This document shows, in pieces, positions 23,896 through 35,743 of a stretch of 64,000 nt of DNA. The notes under the pieces were generated by a model. It was not told the origin of the DNA. It did not search any database and saw nothing but the letters and a program-made list of their open reading frames with translations. The translations under genes and the position numbers were made by a program. Source of the DNA: Capillidium heterosporum (lineage: Eukaryota > Entomophthoromycota > Entomophthoromycetes > Entomophthorales > Capillidiaceae); assembly GCA_016630905.1 (NCBI GenBank), contig WBMQ01000001.1:1240001-1304000 (forward strand), given 5' to 3'. How positions within the stretch are numbered: position 1 is the stretch's first letter; each line of letters begins with the position of its first letter.

Positions 23896-26619
23896 TCAGA
23901 TGCCCAAGCTAACTGGCTCCAAAACCTGCAAGATGGAACCATAAGTTCTTACTGACAACCAGTTAGGCAACATATTCCCCTTATAAGCTGCATAAACGCT
24001 TTCAAAAGCTGGAATAGCATCCTCATAATCGTTGTAAAAAGTCTGGATCTCGAACTGCAACTTATCACCCACCTTGGCCTTGTTCTCCTTGGAAATAAAC
24101 ATTTCGACGTTGGTAGTAGTACCGTTTTGGTTTCTTCGGAATAGGGAGATGTAAAAGTCAGCATTAGGTCTCAAGGTGATATTCGATTGAGGATAGAGAG
24201 GTAACTTGATGTCATCTAAAATAACGGTAGAGTTGATGATAAATTGACTGTAGGGGGGTTGGAAGTAGATGCGACAGGCTTTAGTATGGTAGGTTTGGAA
24301 CTGTAGTACAAGAGAAGTACCGGCATCAGACTCCATCTTACTTTTGACTGTGTACTTGGTCAATTCATTCATAGGTCTGTTGAATTTTGGTGGCAATGCA
24401 TCGAACTTAACGACGTCGGAACCTATTTCGTATCCTTTACTTTTATCCTTCGATACCAACGGATGGAAGACGTCGGCTAACTCTTTGAGGTACCCATCAC
24501 CGTAGATATGGACCTGAGTCGTTCCATTGTTAACGTAATAGTACTGGGTATAGGAAGCTCCGATGGTAGAGTGGCTGTTCATAGGTGGTATAAAAAGACA
24601 GCATAACAGCAAGACAACCGTAACAACCGAAGATACAATAGAACTTAATTTGTAATAATTGGTGCCTAATGATAGATAGGGAAGCAAAGGTAGGACTGAC
24701 GAGAAGGCAAAGAGAGCTAACAACATGTAGGGGATAATAGATCCTTTAAAATCCAAAACGATGTCACTAAAGCCACGCACAATCAAGTTGATAAGATCAC
24801 CTAAAACCAACAAAGGGACAACCATAACTAAGATGTTGAAGAGTACAATTACGTAGAACCATTTTTTGTTGATCTTTGATGTACCATTCAAAAGCTTGGG
24901 GTATGGGAAGAAAACGAAGCTGAATAATCTAACTACGTTCGGTAACATGAACCACAAGATGTAATAAGGAGCACCAAAACCTAAACTGGAAATTATGATC
25001 TCAACAGCTAGAATTTCGAACCATAATGCACCATTCCCGTAACTCATGTTGTAGAAGCGCTCGATTGGATCGATAGGTAAAGTAAACCTGCTGCTCTGGA
25101 GGTAAGTGTAAAAAAAATCCATGATGAAGTAAATGGTTAAAGATAACATGACGACGAAGCTAAAGATGAGGTAGGGCGATCGTAGCATTATTAAAGGGTT
25201 GACCTTGGCGATCAAAGCCATAAAGCCTAATATCAAAGCTAAACTTAGGATGTTATACAGCTCCAAGAATACCAAATGCTTTAAAACGTTCTTTAAATTG
25301 GGCTTGACCAAGTACTTCCTAGAGATGGCCTTGAACTTTCGTGAGAATAGGATGAACAACAGTATAGCCAAATAAGTTAGCACTAGAGCGACTACCGCTA
25401 AAATATAGTTGGTTAGGAAACTATAACTGATCCCTGAACCTCCCAAAAGATCGTAATAGATACCCGGGTTCTCCTTCTTTAAGTCGGTAACTAAACTGGA
25501 TTGCTTCAACAAATTGTCGAGGATAGGTAATGCCTGATTAGCCATTTGTTGAATTGAGGAGACAGGTACACGCTGCAGATCATCTTGTAATGTATGGTAG
25601 CGCGATCTATGCTCGTAAAAAGAGATGTCAGTACCTGATCTGTTGAAACTGTCGTACACGCTGTAGTCGGTTATACTGTCGATGAGGCCTAACTTGAACA
25701 AATCGTTGCAGAATACGGAGGCGTGGGGATTCTTTACAAACTTTAAAAGGTTTGGAATTAGCCTATTGTTAGCTTGAAACATTAGCGATCTACCGCCGGC
25801 ACCTCCACCTTCCAAGTTGATGAAAGCTTTGACGTCTTGAAACCAAGGATGTTGGACAAAGGCAGCTGCACCTTGTAACCCAATTTCCTCGGGACCATTA
25901 AAAAGCAATATGATGGTGTAGCTCAATTCACGCATCGAAAGTAGGCGTAGAATTTCTAACATGATGGCGATAGAAGTCCCGTCGTCGGTTGCACCGTGAC
26001 TTATTGCAACAGAATCATAATGGGCTGAGATTAGGATGGCATCCCGGGACTTACCTTTGAGTTTTATAGCTACGTTACCGTCTTCAATTAGGTAGGCATT
26101 GCTAAAATTGGGATTGAAGCTGAAAGTTTGATCCAATGTGTTGCGCGTGAAGGTGAAGTTGGACCTGTAGATTTCTAAATTGGGGTTCAAGTTGGATTGA
26201 ATAAGATTACTGTAAGTTAGGATGTAAGATTGGATTTGATCAAAGTACTTGGAGTTGAAGTGATGGGGATACCGAGTTATGAAATCGAGGTGCTGGTGGG
26301 CAGTATCGACTTGGAATTTTTGAATCTTTGAGATGTTCTTGAAGGGTGGAATAGAAATAGATTCAACTGGAGTTTGGGATGGGATATCGACGTAGATGGA
26401 GGGTTTAGCATCGTTGGGAATCTGAGTTGCAAAGTAGCTGATGAGTAGAGCGACTATGTAAGTAGCAAAGAGGAAAGTGTATATTGATAAAACTTTGGCA
26501 GAGTTGAGTCTGATGGGGATGGGATACTTGACTTCGGTATCGACGTCCAAATTTGGGTTGAGATCGACGGGCTGTAGTTCCGTATCATTAGGATCGTTTA
26601 ATTTGTTTGTACTCAACAT
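23896..26619 (-). CDS. PFF1: Vacuolar membrane metalloprotease, M28 family (Pff1 type)
   Basis: An uninterrupted frame of 907 aa. Pff1 is a zinc aminopeptidase-like protease anchored in the vacuole membrane of fungi (ER homologue in animals: ERMP1/FXNA). After a cytosolic head there is one membrane helix (FLFATYIVALLISYFA). The lumenal M28 domain follows, with zinc ligands in SAHYDS (about residue 198), TDDGTS, the catalytic pair in NGPEEIG (about 242) and the His in SRYHTLQDD (about 341). Eight or so further helices fill about residues 410-700, and a lumenal beta-rich tail ends the protein. Many NxS/T sites are present. It is the only long gene in the window without an intron, although its neighbours carry one every 100-200 nt. 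Confidence 0.93.
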   Translation of the reverse strand: MLSTNKLNDPNDTELQPVDLNPNLDVDTEVKYPIPIRLNSAKVLSIYTFLFATYIVALLISYFATQIPNDAKPSIYVDIPSQTPVESISIPPFKNISKIQKFQVDTAHQHLDFITRYPHHFNSKYFDQIQSYILTYSNLIQSNLNPNLEIYRSNFTFTRNTLDQTFSFNPNFSNAYLIEDGNVAIKLKGKSRDAILISAHYDSVAISHGATDDGTSIAIMLEILRLLSMRELSYTIILLFNGPEEIGLQGAAAFVQHPWFQDVKAFINLEGGGAGGRSLMFQANNRLIPNLLKFVKNPHASVFCNDLFKLGLIDSITDYSVYDSFNRSGTDISFYEHRSRYHTLQDDLQRVPVSSIQQMANQALPILDNLLKQSSLVTDLKKENPGIYYDLLGGSGISYSFLTNYILAVVALVLTYLAILLFILFSRKFKAISRKYLVKPNLKNVLKHLVFLELYNILSLALILGFMALIAKVNPLIMLRSPYLIFSFVVMLSLTIYFIMDFFYTYLQSSRFTLPIDPIERFYNMSYGNGALWFEILAVEIIISSLGFGAPYYILWFMLPNVVRLFSFVFFPYPKLLNGTSKINKKWFYVIVLFNILVMVVPLLVLGDLINLIVRGFSDIVLDFKGSIIPYMLLALFAFSSVLPLLPYLSLGTNYYKLSSIVSSVVTVVLLLCCLFIPPMNSHSTIGASYTQYYYVNNGTTQVHIYGDGYLKELADVFHPLVSKDKSKGYEIGSDVVKFDALPPKFNRPMNELTKYTVKSKMESDAGTSLVLQFQTYHTKACRIYFQPPYSQFIINSTVILDDIKLPLYPQSNITLRPNADFYISLFRRNQNGTTTNVEMFISKENKAKVGDKLQFEIQTFYNDYEDAIPAFESVYAAYKGNMLPNWLSVRTYGSILQVLEPVSLGI

Positions 26620-27845
26620 TTGTTTGATTTTTAGTTTAAAGTATCCCTCATAAAGGCTTATATACTATGTGAATATAGGCTTGAAGTGGAAAATAGACCG
26701 CGGTATACGACTACAATACTGTTTAGAAACTTCTGAAAACCTTTGTTTTGGCTAATGAACGGTATTGCCAAGAAGCCACACTGAATCTATTAAATATTTT
26801 CACTCTCATGCTTACTTTTTAGTGCATTTTTTAGTATTTTTGCGAGTAGCGAAATATTCCTTGAAATTAAGATGAAAAGATGATTAAGGATTGATCGGCT
26901 TAATTCAAATTAGACTGACTAATTAGGTGAATTGCCAAGGTCCCAAAATGGCAAGGTGTTGGCATTGGGCTTGGAGATAATTTGCAACTCCGTTCAAAAC
27001 TATTAGACAGCTTTTTACAAGCTCAATTACAAAGCTTATCCAAATAAATAGGAACATGGCCGTACTGCTGTTGAGTCAACTTTTCTCCTATTAAAACTCT
27101 TGGGTTTGGATGTATGCTGATTTGCAGAATTGTCAGAAGATATCATCAACTTTTACATCTACCTAAACTTCTATATTTTTCAAAGATATATTGTATGTAC
27201 GCTTGCAACTAAATACAAATTTATTTGACCGATTCCATCAAGTATAGCTTCATGGCGTAATGTTTCAAAAATGCAAACTAACACATCCTCCAATACCATA
27301 AAATTGGCCAATCCAACTCTTTTACAAGTACGCTCACATCAACTACATCTTCAATCAAATTTTCAAGTACTCTCACTAAAAAATTTTTATATAACTGATT
27401 GAATATACACGATTTACTGTAGACACACCTTTGAAATATCGACCGAAGCCAAAATTGTTATGATGATGATGAGCGGGAGAAATTACTTATATTCAGTATA
27501 TAAAATGATAGCAAACTCTTTATAGCTATATAAATCGCCAAGCATTTACATCTGTTCAACAAAAATCAACCTTTCAAAATGTGATTAGTATATTGAAGAG
27601 CATTCGTACAACCACAATATCACAAACCCTTTTAAAATTTGAAGGCCAAGCAAAAGTGCCCCTTCCTCCTTATACATCAGTCAAAATTAAGAAATAAAAG
27701 AACTATTATAAAAAACTTAAAGATACACCATCAAAGCATTAAGTACATTTGATGTCCACAATGTCAGGCTCAAATAACTAGTGAAAAGAACAATCGATCA
27801 ACAGGAACTTTAGCTTTATATATTTATATAAATAGTGGAAACTAT
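26620..27845. other. Intergenic between PFF1 and the left tRNA
   Basis: No gene seen. It is single-copy: its last bases do not match the sequence outside the right-hand tRNA, which places the outer limit of the inverted repeat at 27846. Confidence 0.6.
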
Positions 27846-27917
27846 GGCTTCATGGTCTAGTGGTATGATTCCCGCTTTGGGTGCGGGAGGTCACGGGTTC
27901 AATTCCCGTTGGAGCCC
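27846..27917 (+). tRNA. tRNA-Pro(UGG), left copy
   Basis: 72 nt cloverleaf. The acceptor stem GGCTTCA pairs with TGGAGCC (one G-U). The anticodon stem CCCGC/GCGGG encloses the loop TTTGGGT, giving anticodon TGG. The T-loop is GGTTCAATTCC. No intron and no encoded CCA. The 5' end is exactly the outer boundary of the left arm of the inverted repeat. Confidence 0.95.
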
Positions 27918-27922
27918 TTTTT
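27918..27922 (+). terminator. Pol III terminator of tRNA-Pro
   Basis: Run of five T directly after the discriminator base of the tRNA. Confidence 0.75.
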
Positions 27923-28532
27923 GCTCTCCTTCATAGTATTCCATATTTTGCATCTGCAAGTTTCTTTTATTGCTCCCGTTTATCCTCAGCCCCTTTTCTA
28001 GATCTCTATATTAAGTAGCTAGTGTACTTTGGTTTGTTTGCAACTTGGACTTAGTTCGTCATATCATCGATCTTGCAATGAGCATCTTTCTGTTTACATG
28101 TATTTAGGTGTCATTATTATCCATATACTACCTTCTTGCTATGAATGACTTTTCGTTGTAAAGCTACTTATACCAATCGATTGCTTCTGCCTTAGATAGA
28201 ATTAATTGAAAATGTAGCATACATTTACTTTGTAGATATGCTATACAGCTTCAGAGTCAATTAATGGTTGCTTTAGTACTAACTGTCGAAGGCAATATAC
28301 CTTTGAATGTATTAATAGTACAAACATATGCGTGTCCTTAAAGTTCAACTATGATATATGGCGATAAAAAGACACCACAGTGATATCTATTATCAAAACG
28401 CACCGCCAGGTACTTTTACAATTCTGACTCTACTATAGCTTTAAATTAACTATAATATTATGGTATAAAATGTTAAAAGTTAAAGGCCATTTAGTAGTAT
28501 AATTCACTTTATTGACATTTACCGAAGTCCCT
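27923..28532. other. Intergenic, left arm
   Basis: Non-coding stretch between the tRNA and the 3' end of the first AKR, mirrored at 54124-54734. The last 70 bases (3' UTR of the AKR) are also shared with the second AKR. Confidence 0.6.
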
Positions 28533-29575
28533 TTAGATATTGACATCCTTCAGATGCTTCTCGAAGTAGCGTTCACCTTTGACACCAATCTGCTTGACGA
28601 TCTCTCGGACTTCATTCTCCTCTTCGGGCGACAGCACATAGCTGGCTGAGGCAATGTTCTCCTCCAGGTACTTGAGACGTTTGGTGCCGGGGATAGGGAT
28701 GAAGTCGTCACCCTGGGCTAGAACCCAGCTTAGACAAATCTGAGATGCCTTGACTCCTTTCTTGGTAGCCAGCTCTTCTAACTTGTGGACAAGCTGTGTG
28801 TTGTGGTCGGCATTCTCTCCAATCAACCGTGGGAACCATGACTTACGGCTGTCGGTATCAGAAATAGTCTTGAGATCCAGTTTTCCGGTTAGGAATCCTC
28901 TGCCAAGTGGAGAGTAAGGAATGATGGCGACACCTAGTTCCCTACAGGCATCTAAAAGTCCATTGCGTTCGATGGAGGTTTCCCAAGGACTGTACTCGAC
29001 CTGTAAAGCTGCAATGGGGTGAACTTTATAGGCTCGACGTAAGGTTTCGGCACTACATTCGGAGAGTCCTAGGTACTTGACTTTACCCTGCTTTACTAGT
29101 TCGGCCATAGCACTTACTGTCTCCTCAATAGGTGTCTTTGGATCAACTCGGTGTTGGTAGTACAGATCGATGTAGTCGATCCCCAAACGATCCAAACTCT
29201 CCTGGCAGCTATCTAAGACGTACTGGCGATCTCCACGGATGTTTCTCATCTCAGTCTTAAGGTCGTACTTGATAGCAAATTTAGTACATAAGAAGACCTC
29301 CGATCTACGTTCCTTCAAGACCTGGGCTAAGAGTTTCTCATTCTCGCCAGCGCCATAAACATCCTACAATTTGAGATTAGAAACTTAATATCTAAAACAT
29401 GCCTTACCGCTGTGTCCCAGAAAGTGCAACCTAAGTCGATGGCTCGGTTTAAAACCTTTAAGCTCTCTTCGTTGTTCTTCTCACCGTAGAGGGAGCTCAT
29501 ACCCATACAACCTAATCCAATACTGGATACTTCGAGTCCATTCTTTCCAAGTTTTCTCAATGGTAGTTTGCTCAT
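28533..29575 (-). CDS. Aldo-keto reductase, YakC/AKR13-like (left outer copy)
   Basis: Two exons (29575-29408, 29363-28533) with a 44-nt intron give 332 aa. It is an NADPH-dependent aldo-keto reductase with a TIM barrel that reduces aldehydes or ketones; the natural substrate is unknown. The catalytic tetrad is readable: Asp and Tyr in [12 protein letters not shown] across the splice, Lys in LCTKFAIK, His in [11 protein letters not shown]. Other blocks are [33 protein letters not shown]-type [13 protein letters not shown], and the NADP-binding [15 protein letters not shown]. This copy reads GLEVSS where all sister copies read GPEVSS, and HNTQ where the right twin reads HNAQ. Its 3' UTR and proximal promoter are shared with the second AKR, showing a tandem duplication before the inversion. 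Confidence 0.93.
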
Positions 29576-31375
29576 ATTGTTCTTATTGCTCTTGTTAATT
29601 TGTATACCTTTTTGAAGACGAACTGGCTCCTATTTATACTTTTTGATACTGCTTCAAACTCATTTGTCTCGGATACCTTACTTTTAACTAACGATAAAAC
29701 TAGATTACCTTGCTCACTATCTGGTAAACTTCGATGTTTGTGATTGTTTTGATATAAAAGTTAGAAGTGACATGCTACTTTTCTGCATCGGTTACTTAAA
29801 CTCCGATTGCAAAGCCTCATCTGTAACTCTGCTCTGCTCTGTTCTAAATCTATTGCAACTCTACACTATTCTCTTTGTAAAGATCCATTAGATAATTTCC
29901 AAACAAATTAGTAGTGAAATTGATCATAAGGATACTTTATTACACCAACTTCAAATATAGGTTCAACATCCACCATATGGGACTCAGCAAAGTCCGAAAT
30001 CTAAAGTACTATATCTACCAGTTAGGAAAACCCTGTTCACATGGGTATGGCAATGTGCCCAAGTGTCTATAAATGACATGCAAAGAATAGCAGTGCCTTC
30101 GTTAAAAGATTTAACCTAAGACCGACCTTTCAAAACTTTTAAACTACATAGTGTACATTAAGTGGCACTAAAAGTACGTTTATTGAACACTACTTCGAAT
30201 ATACTAAAGATATATATGCTAATTTTTAACAGTTTCATCACTACAATTTAAATACAATATATGATGCCAGCTTAGCCAGGGAGCTAAGCTGTATATTGAA
30301 CATTGAACTATTTTCATTTTCGTAGGTAATTCACATTTGTACTACTATTCGCCAATGTACTTGGGTCACACATTCTATCTTTCACCTATCCTTTTCCTGC
30401 GCTTTAAATCGCTGCCCACCCATTTCTTATTATTCTAATCAATCACCAGTTCGTTTAAATTTACCTGAGATTAATTTCCTATTAAGGACGTAGACTTGGC
30501 TTAGATTTGAGTTCGGATTCTCTAATTGTTATCCTGTAGAGAAAGTGAATCCTAGCTACTAGAGTGGATAACTGCAATCGGGACACGGACTCTCCGTTTC
30601 GTTGGAAAAAGAACCTACTTATAAGCCACCAAGTTATGCTCTATTTTTGAGGTACGGTGTATATATCGAAGCTCTGGAAAGAAAGAGAAGAGAAAAAGGG
30701 TTTTCTGGATCGTTTCATCAGGGAGAGAAAGAGAGCTTTGGGAATCGTCATTTTTTAACAGCTTTCCATACAAAATGGTTATTTTTTAAAGTCTTCATTC
30801 TAGCAGAACGATTTTCAGTATAGATTTGGAATAAGTTAAATGAGCTTATAATTCTATCAATCTATTAATAAAGTGACAGGCTGCAGATATGTGTGTATAT
30901 TTTTGCAGGTTTACTATATTATTTTATGACATAGTTCGATATGCAAGTAACAAGTAGAGTAAGGTTTTGACATTCTTATAGTGGATTTTATTTAATAGAT
31001 GGGAGTAAAGAGGGTATGGGAGAAAATATTCCCAAAGTAACTATTAACCCTAAATACCTTCTATTCTAAAGTTAAGATCTAAATTTTGGCTTGATGGTAT
31101 CGTAGCAAAGATCTATATATATACATATTTGATAATAGTTAAAATAATTACTATTGAGTCAAAAGTATAAAGCAATTAGATGTTGTTATTTTTTACGCCG
31201 CCACATATATGAATGATAAAGTATATATAGTAACCATCAATTATAATACTAAAAGTTATTAATTTCAATGTTGAAGTGATAAATCTTATATAAACAACTA
31301 TATAAACTAATTTATAAATTGATATACAAATGAAACATTAAGAAGATACTTAAGCAAATCTAGTGTAGTTTTAGT
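29576..31375. other. AKR promoter and non-coding DNA, left arm
   Basis: The first 60 bases upstream of the AKR hold a TATAAATAG-type box (seen as CTATTTATA on this strand near 29631). Beyond 30266 there are only spurious open frames, including 30602-30823. Confidence 0.5.
29838..30265. repeat. 428-bp direct repeat, copy 1
   Basis: Nearly identical and in the same orientation as 38556-38983, upstream of the third AKR. It ends abruptly at ATATATGAT; a perfect 9-bp hairpin (CAGCTTAGC, loop CAGGGA, 30268-30291) starts three bases later. Confidence 0.9.
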
Positions 31376-33492
31376 TTACTTAGAACTACCTTCAGTTTTA
31401 TAATTTTTAGCCTTGCCACCTTTGTCTTTATACTCACCTTTAACTTTAGAACGCTTCATGGGCTTACTTTGCATAAATTCATTCTAGAAAATCTCATCAA
31501 GCTCCTCTGCAATACTAACATTGGTATGACGACCTTTAGTGATTGCATAAGGTTCAGAAATGGGGTTTGTCAAGTATGGGGCATAGACGATACAGTTCTC
31601 CAAATGGACTTCAAAATCACGTTCAAGTTCTGCTGCAGTATAAGGCCGAATACTTGCACTACAGGTATTGAATTTTTCAATTAATCTACCTAAATGATTA
31701 GTATCCTCACAAATCGATTCATCGCTTAAGAAATCACCAATCCAGCGAAGTGCAATATCTGTTGGAAGTAACATTTCTAAATTAACAAACTTTCTGATGG
31801 CCATTAGATATGAGCAAGGGAGACCGATCTGAATTTGGTAGTAACAAGCACAATATACTTTATCCTCTTTTAAATCAACAACATACTCTTGGCTATGTGG
31901 GTCCGAAACACCTTGAATACGATATACCTTATCTTCTAGTCGATCTTCCAACGCTTATGGGCAGCCTTAAAGTGTTTCAGGATATTCACCTTAATAAGCT
32001 TCGAAAGTTTATCTTTCATCTCTTCGTAGGAGACAGGTAATTTTTTGACAATCTTGGTTACTCTTTCGACTGATATCATTAAATTTATCTATAATTGTCG
32101 CGACATAGTTGTTTGTAACTTGGACTAACTGGTCAATTGAAAGACATTGTCCATTTCTGCCGGTCTTAATATACTTCTTAATAACGTTGTTGATGGATTC
32201 TGAAGCTGATGATGCATTCCACTCATGGCTGAATACAGGCTTGGTGTAGCAAGAGGCAAACTTTTTATCCTCGCCAAACATATTGTTAAAGGTTGATAAA
32301 TTCTCATCAAAACAGGCAAGTATATTTTCCTTGGTTGATTCACAAATATCTTTATCCTTAAGGTAAAAAACCTTTTTGAATAGTTGATATTTTTTGCTAA
32401 ACTCACATCTTTTTAGCTGCTTTAGACATATTTGAGGTGTTGGACACAGGGATAGTTTTACTAGCATTAAGCAGATCACTTAGAACTAATAGTTTTCTAC
32501 TATAACCGGGTTTAATTGACTTGAGGTCGGTCCGAACGTTGTTGAGTTTGTGCCACATACACAATTGCATCACGAAGTTGACGGTCCCCATCGGTAAGAA
32601 TCGTTTGTAATTTGGCATTGATTTTGAGCTCAATTATATCTAAAAAGTTTTTAGTAGCTTAAGCACTGTAATATAAGTCTCCTTCAACTCATTCGCCAAG
32701 ATGGCATGGGCAATAGGTACCACATTTTTACCCTTGGTCCTAACAGTCACATTGAGAACAGGAAATCGACATTTCAAAATTTGATAGGTGCAGTCAATAG
32801 AAACTACATCACAGATTCCGCCCAGAGCAAATTGCTGTTGCTTGTTTGCCTAAAAAGCAGCTGTGATCCCTTTCAAGTTGAAATCGATATCTTTTGTCAC
32901 CATTTTGAAGTACTTTTAGTCATCAAGTAAATTACTAAAATGACATCTATCTCCCCTAATGTTAACATATCCCTTGTTTTTAACTTTTGCTTATAGCAGA
33001 GGTTTTCTAACAATGTTCTGTTATATATCTTAAAGCTATATATGTTGAAAACTAATTTTAACGCCTCAGTACTAGTTGCACCACCAATAAATTCATCAAC
33101 AATACGATCCCAAAAGTGTCCAGGAACAACCGGTATGTCTTCAAATTGGCCACCATGCGAATGCCCAAGATCTGAATCATATAAAACAACGTTTTGATAA
33201 GTCGTGAGGTCGAATTTAAGTCTAAAATGTGCTTCACACCTGTTGGCAGGTCTAGTGCCAGTGTCACCACGATTGCTGTCAAGATCCTCACTAGATAGCT
33301 CTTCCAAATTCTCCTCTTTATACTTTTGATACTGGATGCATCTAAAGTACAAGTACTCAATTTTCCACTCAATACTTTAACTGTTTTCCTAGTTATAAAT
33401 TCAATCCCTTTATCATATTCCTCAATCCAATTGCAATTAAAGCATGATTAACAGTTTTGAAAATAGTGCCATTAGCAAATTTACTATACATT
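31376..33492 (-). mobile_element. Dead MULE-type DNA transposon with FAR1/WRKY-like finger, left copy
   Basis: Fragments in several frames follow the order of a Mutator-like transposase. First a WRKY-GCM1/FAR1-type zinc finger: YFRCIQ, NRCEAHFRLKF, DLGHSHGG. Then DDE motifs: VSIDCTYQI (first Asp), TDGDRQLRDAI (second), CMWHKLNNV, and NASSASESINN (third acidic residue). Then a SWIM finger core CACYYQIQIGLPCSY and a basic tail to 31376. Breaks: a frame change inside the finger, a stop before the DDE start, a frame change after RDAI, a 2-bp deletion relative to the right copy near 32411, and Tyr in place of the final SWIM His. It cannot encode an active transposase. No terminal inverted repeats were found by eye, so element ends are not given. 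Confidence 0.85.
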
Positions 33493-34700
33493 TAAATGAT
33501 GGGAAAAACTTATATATTAAAGGTGCCTTTTTATAATCTCTACAGTTAAATGATACTTGGCTAAAATATCAGACACTTTAGGTAAGATAGTTTTAATTGG
33601 CTTCAAATAGGCCATCTTTTAACAAGTTTGTTTTATCTTCTTCAAGTTGGTAAAGTTTCAGGTTCGTCATCAGTTCTTCTACGCCGTCTTCTAATAACTG
33701 GAGCGAATCTTTCAAAGTTACTTTAACTTTCATCTCAGAGTTCAACAGCGAATGCTTTACAAGGTAGCATAGCTCTATAGAGATTAAGAGTTTTGAGTAT
33801 TCCAAATACGAATTGAATATAGCATCTATTAGACATCTTTGCTTGTTTTAATACCTATAGGTATTCAATTAATTTCCCCTTGAATATATGACTGGGATAG
33901 GTATTTTAAATAATCTTCTATATAAATAGAATGCAGCTTTAGTATGTATTTTGAATTCTTTCCTATATCTTTTATTCTATTTAAAATTTGAAAAATTCTT
34001 TGTATGGAGCTTATTTCAATTATCTTCGATTCTAAACAATAGCATGATTAAGTACATATTTTAATTAGTTAGAATGGAGTACTATTTCGTAAACGAAGTA
34101 GATAGTTTTTTCAATCCCCTTTTCTCTATAACTAGTAAATAACAGATCATTATCGTATGCAAACCCATTGTTTCATTAGCTGGCTATTGTACTATAAAAT
34201 ACTAAAAACAAATATATCCAATATGCAAAAGCTGGTAAATATCGATTGCAACCTACTAATTTTATTTATAAATCGAGATTAGCTATATGTATAAATCATT
34301 CTCAGTGCAAAATAATGTTCTTAAAAAATGTGAACTTTTTCCAAGTCATTTTATCAGAATTGAAGTTTTTTCTAGGTTTTCTCAGATTGTAGATTTAAGT
34401 TTAGATTAGCTTGATTAAACGTTTTATAAGATTTTTAGCTGGTAGTTTTGCTGAAATTGAGTTTTGGATATTGCTATTGGTTGTAAAGGATCCAACTGTA
34501 TTTATATTAACTGGCCCACAACATAATACACATATCACGTTCGATGTTGAAGGACTCATCAAGTTTGACCGAATCCATTCGACTAAGAGTCCAAGCAAGT
34601 GGCCAGACATTCGGCGAGATCGACCAATCAATATAAAATATTAAAAGTTAAAGGCCATTTAATAGTATAATTCACTTTATTGACATTTACCGAAGTCCCT
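33493..34700. other. Non-coding, left arm
   Basis: Holds a short decayed open frame (33593-33805, -) next to the transposon and otherwise AT-rich DNA without recognisable genes. Mirrored at 47956-49164. Confidence 0.5.
33850..33865. repeat. Perfect 16-bp palindrome
   Basis: AATACCTATAGGTATT, mirrored exactly at 48791-48806. It lies just upstream of the transposon coding remnant; function unknown. Confidence 0.7.
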
Positions 34701-35743
34701 TTAGATATTGACATCCTTCAGATGCTTCTCGAAGTAGCGTTCACCTTTGACACCAATCTGCTTGACGATCTCTCGGACTTCATTCTCCTCTTCGGGTGAC
34801 AGCACATAGCTGGCTGAGGCAATGTTCTCCTCCAGGTACTTGAGACGTTTGGTGCCGGGGATAGGGATGAAGTCTTCACCCTGGGCTAGAACCCAGCTTA
34901 GACAAATCTGAGATGCCTTGACTCCTTTCTTGGTAGCCAGCTCTTCTAACTTGTGGACAAGCTGTGCGTTGTGGTCGGCATTCTCCCCAATCAACCGTGG
35001 GAACCATGACTTACGGCTGTCGGTATCAGAAATAGTCTTGAGATCCAGTTTTCCGGTTAGGAATCCTCTGCCAAGTGGAGAGTAAGGGATGATGGCGACA
35101 CCTAGTTCCCTACAGGCATCTAAAAGTCCATTGCGTTCGATGGAGGTTTCCCAAGGACTGTACTCGACCTGTAAAGCTGCAATGGGGTGAACTTTATAGG
35201 CTCGGCGTAAGGTTTCGGCACTACATTCGGAGAGTCCTAGGTACTTGACTTTACCCTGCTTTACTAGTTCGGCCATAGCACTTACTGTCTCCTCAATAGG
35301 TGTCTTTGGATCGACGCGATGTTGGTAGTACAGATCGATGTAGTCGATCCCCAAACGATCCAAACTCTCCTGACAGCTATCCAAGACGTACTGGCGATCT
35401 CCACGGATGTTCATCACCTCGGTTTTAGGGTCAAACTTGAGGGAGAACTTGGTACCTAGGAAAATCTCCGATCTACGTTCCTTCAAGACCTGGGCTAAGA
35501 GTTTCTCATTCTCACCAGCACCGTAAACATCCTACAATTTGAGATTAGAAACTTAATATCTAAAACATGCCTTACCGCTGTGTCCCAAAAGGTGCAGCCT
35601 AAGTCGATGGCTCGGTTTAAGACCTTTAAGCTCTCTTCATCGTTCTTCTCACCGTAGAGGAAACTCATACCCATACAACCTAATCCAATACTGGATACTT
35701 CGGGTCCATTCTTTCCAAGTTTTCTCAATGGTAGTTTGCTCAT
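34701..35743 (-). CDS. Aldo-keto reductase, YakC-like (left middle copy)
   Basis: Two exons (35743-35576, 35531-34701) give 332 aa. All tetrad residues are intact. It differs from the outer copy mainly in one patch after the catalytic Lys: [21 protein letters not shown] in place of [21 protein letters not shown]. The rest of exon 2 is almost identical, which looks like local gene conversion with a divergent segment. This copy has GEDFIP where its right twin has GDDFIP. Upstream it carries an extra 9-bp TTATTGCTC unit. Confidence 0.93.

Noticed and set aside
30602-30823. 73-aa ORF in both arms
   Set aside because: Low-complexity Lys/Glu/Phe translation, same reason as above.
30264-34642. Terminal inverted repeats defining the MULE element
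   Set aside because: I compared the sequence ends at the junctions with the AKR units and found no matching inverted termini or clear target-site duplication by eye.
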